Assembly: GCA_029555885.1 (NCBI GenBank) | Contig: JAKPQT010000181.1 | Location: 1-7,139 of the forward strand | From: Chloroflexota bacterium | GTDB lineage: Bacteria; Chloroflexota; Anaerolineae; CG2-30-64-16 | Reading direction: 5' to 3' | Length of the DNA stretch: 7,139 bases | Part shown: positions 1 through 7,139 of the stretch, one piece after another | How positions within the stretch are numbered: position 1 is the first letter of the stretch | Layout: each line of letters begins with the position of its first letter | The notes under the pieces: model-generated | Databases searched by the model: none | What the model was told of the DNA's origin: nothing | What the model saw: only the letters and a program-made list of their open reading frames with translations | Translations under genes and position numbers: made by a program

Positions 1-2520
<2,520 letters not shown>

Positions 2521-2528
2521 GGGTTTCG

Positions 2529-2574
2529 CCCCTCTCCCGCCGCTATGCGGTGGGAGAGGGGGCAGGGGGTGAGG
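2529..2574. repeat. GC-rich hairpin repeat between convergent genes (possible bidirectional terminator)
   Basis: The left arm CCCCTCTCCCGCCGC (2529-2543) pairs with GCGGTGGGAGAGGGG (2547-2561) across the 3-base loop TAT. That gives 15 pairs, 14 Watson-Crick and one G-T. A G-rich tail, CAGGGGGTGAGG, follows. The hairpin lies where uvrA and the kinase converge, so it could stop or protect both transcripts. However, neither side has a T tract, so it is not a textbook intrinsic terminator. The pattern CCCTCTCCC...GGGAGAGGG followed by GGGGTGAGG resembles dispersed intergenic repeats I recall from several GC-rich genomes; this is from memory and unchecked. The right half overlaps the kinase coding region. 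Confidence 0.65.
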
Positions 2575-4804
2575 ATATCGTCACGCGCACGGTCGTTCCC
2601 TGGCCCGGTGCGCTCCGGATGGTCAGGTGTGAGCCCACATTCGCAGCCCGCTCCCGCATGGACTGGAGTCCGAGGTGTGCGGGATAGGGCAGGTCCGGAT
2701 CGAAGCCCTTGCCATCGTCCTCAACCTCCAGGATGACGACATCCGGCTCCACACACAGGCGCAGATCGATCCGGCGCGCATTCGCATGGCGCCCTGCGTT
2801 CTGCATGGCCTCCTGCGCGATGCGATACAGGGCTTCCTTTTGCTCCACCGGGAGCTCCGGCTCCGCAGCCAACGCCGCTTCCACGTGCAGCCGGTAGCGC
2901 GCCCTGATGGCGGCAACCTGCCGCTCCAGCGCGCCGACCAGCCCCTCGCGTTCCAGCGATTCGGGCCGCAGCTCGAAGATCAGGGCGCGCATCTCTGCCA
3001 CGGCGGCCTCGGCCAGCGACAGGACATACCGCAGCGCACCCTCCACCTCCGCCGGTTTCTTCGGCAGCATCTCCAGCGCGGCATGACTGCCCAGGGCAAT
3101 GCCATAGAGCACCTGCGAGATGGAATCATGCAGTTCACGCGCCAGCCGCTGCCGCTCTTCCAGCGCCGCGGCCATCTGAGCTTGCCGATAGAGCTGCGCA
3201 TTTTCGACCGCCACCGCAGCCTGGTTGGCAACCCCCAGGGCAACCTCCGCCTGCTTGAGCGTGAAGTGGGCCGGCTCGGGGTGCGTCACGCGCAACATGC
3301 CGACCACGCGGCCCTTGACCAGCAGCGGAATCCCCAGCCACGACCGGCTGCCTTCGAGGGTCCCGCGCACCGTCTCGGACGTTTCGTGTTGTAACAGATA
3401 GGCTAATGGATCGGCCTGATCGGCGAGGTCATCCACCATCACGGGTACGCGGCGCTCGACCACCTCCCGGAAAAGCGGCGCGCCCTCGATCGAGCTCTGG
3501 ACCCACTGCAGCGCGCCGTCGCGCGAGTCGCCGTCGTAGACCAGAATGGCGAGCTGCCCCTGTTGGGGCACGAAGACGGCGGCCCCGTTGAAATCCAGGA
3601 TCGGCTTGAGGTGACCGAGGATGCGCAGGAGGATTTGCTCCAGGTCCAGTGTCGATACCAGGTCCTGCGACACATCCAGCAAGATCGCCAGCTCGTCTGC
3701 GCGGCGGCGGGTCTCCTTGACCAGCTCCTCGACCCGCTGGCGCGCCTCGACCAGCTCCGTCACCTCGTTGACCAACAGGAGCAGACCCTCCAGTTCTTCG
3801 CCGGCCTGAACCGGCACCAGAGACCACTGCCAATACGTCGTGCCCCGGGCGAAGCCACTATACGGGAACTCCCAGACGTGAAACGGCTCACCCGTCTCTG
3901 CCACTTGCTGGAAGATCGCCAGGACCCCTGCACCGGCGGCGTCGGGAATAAACTCCTCAATCGTGCGGCCCACGATGCCATCGGTGACGAACGGCGGCTC
4001 AAGAAACTGGAGGTAGGCCTGATTGGCCCAGACGACACGCAGGTTGGAGCGGTTGACCAGCACGATGCCCGCCGGAACGTGCTCGATGACCGCCTGCACG
4101 ATGCGGCGCTGGCGGTCCACTTCGTCGAGCAGCGCCTCGCGTTCCTTGACCGAACGCACCGTCTCTGTGACGTCGATGAGGGAAAACACCAGCCCCTGCA
4201 GCCCGCCTGTGCTGTCAGGCACGGGCACCAGGCTCCAGTCCCAGTAGGTCGTGCCGCGCCAGGGTTGGTCAGCGAACTCGAAGGGCTTTGCGCGGAAGGT
4301 GATGGCCTGTCGGGTGGCCCGCACGCGCTCGAAGATGGCCTGATTTTCGGGATGCGGAAACAGGTCGAAGTGGTTCCTGCCGAGCAGCTCCTCCAGCGCA
4401 TGACCGGAAGCCATGACATATGCCGCGTTGGCATGAACAAAACGAAACTCCGGATCAAGAAAAGCGAGTTGCGCGCCGGTATTCTCCATAATGCGGAACA
4501 ACACGTCACGCTCGCGGGCAATCGTCTCCTGAGCCGCCCGCTGGGCCGCGGATTCTGCCGTTTCCAGGGTCGTCCGCAGTTGGCTGGCCGCGAGATCAGC
4601 TTCCTCGAGTCGTCGCAGAAAAACGTAGATGCCAAAGCCTGAGAGTCCGATCAGGACGAGCTCGATCCAGGACGCAGCATTGGACCAGGCAGGGATGGGC
4701 GATGGAAGCAGCGGCGCATAGTCGCCGGCCAGGTAGAGGATGAACAGCACCAGCCCCACGAAGAGCGCGGCCAGGCGGAGAGGCACCCCGGACACCCTAT
4801 GCAT
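2543..4804 (-). CDS. Membrane-bound PAS-PAS-GAF sensor histidine kinase (HisKA_3 / NarL-partner type)
   Basis: This 753-residue sensor kinase should autophosphorylate on a histidine and pass the phosphate to the regulator encoded just upstream. Two membrane helices (about 9-27 and 45-63) flank a loop of about 17 residues, with arginines on the inner sides. A likely coiled coil follows (65-98). Next come PAS1 (about 99-216), PAS2 (about 232-352), a second helical linker, and GAF (about 373-536). The HisKA_3 segment ERQRLARELHD has phospho-acceptor H559. The ATPase domain shows the N box (E665, N669, H673), G1 box DDGKGF (696-701) and G2 box HLGLQSM (710-716). I chose the ATG at 4804-4802 (MHRVSGVPLR) because it overlaps the regulator stop and has GGAG 10 bases upstream. 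The longer reading to 4855 would add 17 residues rich in Cys, Trp and Arg that merely overlie the regulator gene. The protein has one cysteine (C684), which argues against an iron-sulfur cluster or a covalently bound bilin. The signal is unknown. The last ten residues (SSPPAPSPTA) are encoded largely by the adjacent hairpin repeat. Confidence 0.93.
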   Translation of the reverse strand: MHRVSGVPLRLAALFVGLVLFILYLAGDYAPLLPSPIPAWSNAASWIELVLIGLSGFGIYVFLRRLEEADLAASQLRTTLETAESAAQRAAQETIARERDVLFRIMENTGAQLAFLDPEFRFVHANAAYVMASGHALEELLGRNHFDLFPHPENQAIFERVRATRQAITFRAKPFEFADQPWRGTTYWDWSLVPVPDSTGGLQGLVFSLIDVTETVRSVKEREALLDEVDRQRRIVQAVIEHVPAGIVLVNRSNLRVVWANQAYLQFLEPPFVTDGIVGRTIEEFIPDAAGAGVLAIFQQVAETGEPFHVWEFPYSGFARGTTYWQWSLVPVQAGEELEGLLLLVNEVTELVEARQRVEELVKETRRRADELAILLDVSQDLVSTLDLEQILLRILGHLKPILDFNGAAVFVPQQGQLAILVYDGDSRDGALQWVQSSIEGAPLFREVVERRVPVMVDDLADQADPLAYLLQHETSETVRGTLEGSRSWLGIPLLVKGRVVGMLRVTHPEPAHFTLKQAEVALGVANQAAVAVENAQLYRQAQMAAALEERQRLARELHDSISQVLYGIALGSHAALEMLPKKPAEVEGALRYVLSLAEAAVAEMRALIFELRPESLEREGLVGALERQVAAIRARYRLHVEAALAAEPELPVEQKEALYRIAQEAMQNAGRHANARRIDLRLCVEPDVVILEVEDDGKGFDPDLPYPAHLGLQSMRERAANVGSHLTIRSAPGQGTTVRVTISSPPAPSPTA

Positions 4805-5450
4805 CGTCGTCCGGCTCCATCTCGGACAGCGGCACCAGGCCCACGCGCACCGCATAGAGCGCGGCCTGAGTCCGGCTGGGCACGCCGAGCTTCCCCAGCA
4901 CGTTCTTCACATGGGTCTTGACGGTGGTCTCGCTGATTTGGAGCGCCTGGGCAATTTCTCGGTTGGACTGCCCCCGTGCCAGCAGCCGCAGGACACCCCA
5001 CTCCCGCTCAGTGAGCTGTTCGACGGTGTGCAACGCGCGCATCTCCGTGACAAGCTGGGCAGCCACCTGGGGCGAGAGCTGCACCTGGCCGCTGGCGGCC
5101 GCCTTGACGGCGCGGCGCAACTGAGGGGCATCGGTGTTCTTCAGCAGGTAGCCGATGGCGCCCGCCCGCAGCGCTTCCACGACCGCAGTGTCTTCAATCA
5201 CGCTTGTCAGAGCGAGCACCTCCGTATCAGACAGCTCGCGGCGGATGGTCGCCGTGGCTTCGACGCCGCTCATCACCGGCATGAGCAGGTCCATCAGGAC
5301 GACATCGGGGCGATGCTTGCGGGCCAGCTCGACAGCCTCTGCGCCATCGGCCGCCTCGGCCACGATCTCAAGGTCCGGATCGAGCCCAAGAAAAATGCGC
5401 AGACCCTGTCTGACCACGACATGGTCGTCGACGATGAGAATGCGTATCAC
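4797..5450 (-). CDS. NarL/FixJ-family response regulator (receiver + LuxR-type HTH)
   Basis: A 217-residue two-domain transcription regulator, a usual length for the NarL/LiaR/DegU group. The receiver domain (about 1-118) shows the acidic pair D8-D9, phospho-acceptor D54 in VLMDLLMP, T82 in LALTS, and K104 in YLLK. The LuxR-type helix-turn-helix (about 146-202) begins LTEREWGVLRLLARG and continues NREIAQALQISETTVKTHV, the recognition-helix region. No in-frame ATG lies near the receiver start, so I chose GTG at 5450-5448 (VIRILIVDDH), preceded by AGG at a 9-base spacing. The longer reading to an ATG at 5552 adds 34 residues with no family resemblance and runs through the promoter. The gene is first in the operon, and its stop overlaps the kinase start (ATGCATAG). 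The partner is almost certainly the adjacent HisKA_3 kinase. Target genes are unknown; autoregulation and control of the divergent gene are possible. Confidence 0.94.
   Translation of the reverse strand: MIRILIVDDHVVVRQGLRIFLGLDPDLEIVAEAADGAEAVELARKHRPDVVLMDLLMPVMSGVEATATIRRELSDTEVLALTSVIEDTAVVEALRAGAIGYLLKNTDAPQLRRAVKAAASGQVQLSPQVAAQLVTEMRALHTVEQLTEREWGVLRLLARGQSNREIAQALQISETTVKTHVKNVLGKLGVPSRTQAALYAVRVGLVPLSEMEPDDDA
4815..4818 (-). promoter_or_regulatory. Ribosome binding site of the histidine kinase, inside the regulator gene
   Basis: On the minus strand GGAG lies 10 bases before the ATG at 4804. It sits within the last codons of the response regulator. Together with the 8-base stop/start overlap it supports this start and suggests translational coupling of the two proteins. 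Confidence 0.5.
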
Positions 5451-5493
5451 GATGCGTGACCTGCCTTTGCTGAGTACCGAGGATGACGGCGCG

Positions 5494-5522
5494 ATTTTAG
5501 CACGGATATCACCTGCCCGCAA
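5494..5522 (-). promoter_or_regulatory. Predicted promoter of the response regulator-kinase operon
   Basis: Read on the minus strand, TTGCGG (5522-5517) is followed by a 17-base spacer and TAAAAT (5499-5494). The -10 matches the sigma-70 type consensus at 5 of 6 positions and the -35 at 3 of 6. Transcription would start near 5487, leaving a leader of about 37 bases before the GTG at 5450. TAAAAT stands out in this GC-rich gap. Confidence 0.5.
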
Positions 5523-5539
5523 CCGCGTTCGCCGGTTGC
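5519..5539. promoter_or_regulatory. 7-bp dyad between divergent promoters (candidate operator)
   Basis: GCAACCG (5519-5525) and CGGTTGC (5533-5539) form a perfect inverted repeat with a 7-base spacer centred on 5529. Each arm carries the TTG of an outward-facing -35 element. A dimeric regulator bound here would contact both promoters. The binding protein is unknown; the neighbouring LuxR-type regulator is the obvious candidate. The spacing could equally reflect chance. Confidence 0.4.
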
Positions 5540-5564
5540 CCAAACGCCGCAACGGGGTTAGAAT
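5536..5564 (+). promoter_or_regulatory. Predicted promoter of the ADP-ribosylglycohydrolase gene
   Basis: TTGCCC (5536-5541) is followed by a 17-base spacer and TAGAAT (5559-5564). The -35 matches consensus at 4 of 6 positions and the -10 at 5 of 6. Transcription would start near 5571, giving a leader of about 60 bases. It mirrors the opposite promoter about position 5529. Confidence 0.5.
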
Positions 5565-5618
5565 CGCGCAGGTGACAGCACCACGCTGCCACGATCCAGC
5601 ATCACCCTACTCATCCAC

Positions 5619-5623
5619 AGGAG
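5619..5623 (+). promoter_or_regulatory. Ribosome binding site of the ADP-ribosylglycohydrolase gene
   Basis: AGGAG lies 8 bases before the ATG at 5632. It decides the start, because the same frame is open further upstream with ATG codons at 5452 and earlier. Confidence 0.75.
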
Positions 5624-5631
5624 CATACATT

Positions 5632-7026
5632 ATGGCCGGTTGGGATACGTTACCATCATTGCTGCGCGAGGAACTCAGACAGCGGACGGAAGAAGGCTGC
5701 GATGTGACCGGGTACGCCGAGCAGGTCGAGGCTGCCATTGCCGCTTGGGCTGACGGCGCAGGCGAGCAACCGCTCAACGAGCTCTACGATGCGCTCATGG
5801 CGCTGCCGGTCGCCCCGTCTTTTCCTTATGTCGAGCCAAGCGACCTCCCTGCCATCCGCGCGGCGCGGCCGCCTGCCGCCGCAGCGCTCCCCCGCCTGGC
5901 CGACGATGCCGCAGCCGCAGACCGGTTTCTCGGCGCGTGGCTGGGCCGCAGCGCAGGCTGCGCGCTTGGCAAGCCGCTGGAAGCCGGGCCGTTCATGGGC
6001 GGCGGCTGCGGCAATCCCGGCTGGCGCAACGTGCAGCTCTGGTTCGAGGGCGCCGATGCCTGGCCCATCAGCGGCTACACCCCGGAGCACTCGCGCGCGG
6101 AGGCGAATCCCGGCCTGCACATCGGCAGCTACAGCCTGCCCTGCACGCGCGAGCACATCCGCTACATGCAGACCGACGACGACATCCGCTACACGGTGCT
6201 CGGCCTGGTCATGCTGGAGGAGCGGGGACTGGACTTCGACACCTGGGATGTCGGCAAGCTGTGGCACAGCCGGCTCACCTACGGGCAGGTCTGCACCGCA
6301 GAGACGCAGGCGTACCTGAACTTCAGCCAGGTGACGAGCCACATGCACCGCGAGCGGCCGGCGGATGCAGAGGAGCGGCTGGCCTGGGTGCGCACCTATC
6401 GCAATCCATACCGGGAGTGGATCGGCGCGCAGATCCGGGCGGACGGCTGGGCGTACGCCGCAGCGGGCAACCCGGAGCTGGCCGCGGAGCTGGCCTGGCG
6501 CGATGCGGCGCTGTCGCACGTCAAGAACGGCATCTACGGGGAGATGTTCGCCGCGGCCATGATCGCCGCAGCCTTCGTCGAGCCGGACCCGGCAGCCATC
6601 GTCGCCGCGGGCCTGGCGCAGATTCCCGCGCGCTGCCGGCTGGCGGAGGCGGTGGTCCAGGCGGTCGAGATGGCCCGGACCGCAACCAGCCAGACCGATC
6701 TGGTCAGCCGCCTGTGGGATGCGTTGGGCCATTACCATCCCGTGCACACCATCAACAACGCGGCGCTCGTCGCGGCCGCGCTGGTCTACGCGGCGGGCGA
6801 CTTCGAGACGGCCATCGCGACCGCGGTGCTCGGCGGCTGGGACACCGACTGCAACGGCGCGACCGTGGGCTCGATCATGGGCGCAGCGCTCGGGGCTGCC
6901 GCGCTCCCTGCGAAGTGGACGGCTCCGCTCAACGACACGCTCTATGCGGAAATCCCGGGATTCCATCCCATCGCGATCTCCGAGTGTGCGCGACGCACAC
7001 ACGCGGTGTGGCAGCGCACTTCGTGA
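5632..7026 (+). CDS. ADP-ribosylglycohydrolase (ARH/DraG) family protein, variant metal site
   Basis: A 464-residue, probably cytoplasmic protein with the all-helical ARH fold. Family members use a two-metal site to hydrolyse ADP-ribosyl-protein bonds or related ADP-ribose compounds. The core starts at about 97 with DRFLGAWLGRSAGCALGKPLE, whose E117 aligns with the first acidic ligand. QTDDDIRYTVLGL follows (T181, D182, D183). Near the C-terminus GGWDTDCNGATVGSI (401-415) supplies D404 and D406. Canonical members read TDDT and GGDTDT, so here the fourth TDDT residue is Asp, a Trp is inserted, and the last Thr ligand is replaced by C407. An N-terminal helical region of about 90 residues (after MAGWDTLPSL) precedes the core; I cannot assign it a function. 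No signal peptide or membrane segment is seen. The start is ATG at 5632 with AGGAG 8 bases upstream. The gene is transcribed divergently from the two-component operon. The family call is firm; the substrate is not, and a small ADP-ribose- or nucleoside-like compound is as possible as a protein target. Confidence 0.9.
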   Translation: MAGWDTLPSLLREELRQRTEEGCDVTGYAEQVEAAIAAWADGAGEQPLNELYDALMALPVAPSFPYVEPSDLPAIRAARPPAAAALPRLADDAAAADRFLGAWLGRSAGCALGKPLEAGPFMGGGCGNPGWRNVQLWFEGADAWPISGYTPEHSRAEANPGLHIGSYSLPCTREHIRYMQTDDDIRYTVLGLVMLEERGLDFDTWDVGKLWHSRLTYGQVCTAETQAYLNFSQVTSHMHRERPADAEERLAWVRTYRNPYREWIGAQIRADGWAYAAAGNPELAAELAWRDAALSHVKNGIYGEMFAAAMIAAAFVEPDPAAIVAAGLAQIPARCRLAEAVVQAVEMARTATSQTDLVSRLWDALGHYHPVHTINNAALVAAALVYAAGDFETAIATAVLGGWDTDCNGATVGSIMGAALGAAALPAKWTAPLNDTLYAEIPGFHPIAISECARRTHAVWQRTS

Positions 7027-7067
7027 AATTTGTCGAATATGCATGCAGGTTACAGATTATTTCTCAC

Positions 7068-7091
7068 CACGCTGTTACGCTTCGCAGCGTG
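7068..7091. terminator. Weak hairpin after the ADP-ribosylglycohydrolase gene
   Basis: CACGCTG (7068-7074) and CAGCGTG (7085-7091) form a 7-bp stem around a 10-base loop, 41 bases after the stop codon. An alternative 5-bp hairpin, ACGCT/AGCGT with loop TCGC, uses part of the same bases. No T tract follows on either strand, so a terminator role is only possible. Confidence 0.25.
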
Positions 7092-7139
7092 ATGGCTTGG
7101 CAGTACCGCATCCTTCATATCGGCTCGACATTGTGGCAT
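7092..7139 (+). CDS. Possible start of a further gene running off the window edge
   Basis: ATG at 7092 opens 16 codons (MAWQYRILHIGSTLWH) that stay open to the last base. The segment YRILHIGS would suit a first beta strand and turn, but it is far too short to assign a family. There is no clear ribosome binding site, and the hairpin at 7068-7091 ends against the ATG. The AT-rich stretch before it (7027-7066) could hold a promoter. An equally short minus-strand frame crosses the same bases, so this remains a weak call. Confidence 0.2.
   Translation, partial: MAWQYRILHIGSTLWH

Noticed and set aside
2529..2561. Calling the hairpin a standard rho-independent terminator
   Set aside because: There is no T tract after the stem on either strand and the right arm is coding, so it is recorded as a repeat with a possible terminator role.
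3563..4642. Long plus-strand open frame (359 codons) opposite the histidine kinase
   Set aside because: It lies antisense to PAS and GAF coding sequence and shows no domain. It is an antisense shadow produced by high GC content.
4805..4855. Kinase start at ATG 4855
   Set aside because: It adds 17 residues (MRCAWAWCRCPRWSRTT) that are out-of-frame readings of the regulator's C-terminus. The ATG at 4804 has a better ribosome binding site and an operon-type overlap.
5155..5631. Upstream extension of the hydrolase frame to ATG codons at 5155 or 5452
   Set aside because: The 5155 start would run antisense through the regulator gene. The 5452 start would translate the divergent promoter region and lacks the AGGAG seen before 5632. 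The added residues look non-coding.
5656..7044. Long minus-strand open frame (462 codons) opposite the ADP-ribosylglycohydrolase gene
   Set aside because: Its product is rich in Arg, Ala, Gly and His with no recognisable motif. It mirrors the codons of a well-supported gene in GC-rich DNA.
7027..7139. Minus-strand frame at the right edge ending in TAA (about 29 codons)
   Set aside because: It is too short and has no recognisable sequence. It could be the end of a convergent gene but cannot be supported from this window.

Overview
This is a GC-rich bacterial chromosomal window with four protein genes: a 5'-truncated uvrA, a two-component operon made of a NarL/FixJ-type response regulator and a PAS-PAS-GAF histidine kinase, and an ADP-ribosylglycohydrolase family gene. 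The high GC content and the kinase architecture (two membrane helices, PAS, PAS, GAF, HisKA_3, HATPase) next to a LuxR-type regulator are common in Chloroflexota. I lean towards that phylum, but this is inference without any marker-gene placement. I found no tRNA, rRNA, CRISPR array, transposase or phage gene.

Layout. Bases 1-2520 (+) hold the last 839 codons of UvrA, the damage-recognition ATPase of nucleotide excision repair, cut at the window edge just before its UvrB-binding domain. A GC-rich hairpin repeat (about 2529-2574) separates it from the convergent kinase gene and also encodes the kinase's last ten residues. The kinase (4804-2543, -) and its regulator (5450-4797, -) form an operon in the order regulator then kinase, with an 8-base overlap reading ATGCATAG. 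Bases 5451-5631 are a divergent promoter region. It carries a 7-bp dyad whose arms contain the -35 elements of both outward promoters. The ADP-ribosylglycohydrolase gene (5632-7026, +) has a clear ribosome binding site. The last 113 bases turn AT-rich and may lead into another gene that starts at the edge.

How the genes may work together. The kinase should sense an unknown signal through its membrane hairpin or cytoplasmic PAS/GAF modules and phosphorylate the regulator at Asp54. The regulator is then expected to bind DNA through its C-terminal LuxR-type helix-turn-helix. The symmetric divergent promoter makes autoregulation, and co-regulation of the ADP-ribosylglycohydrolase, a reasonable hypothesis but not a demonstrated one. 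UvrA converges on the operon and probably has no functional link to it.

Nothing here is clearly a new system. The points most worth a second look are the symmetric divergent promoter, the repeat-encoded kinase tail, and the non-canonical metal-site residues of the ADP-ribosylglycohydrolase.
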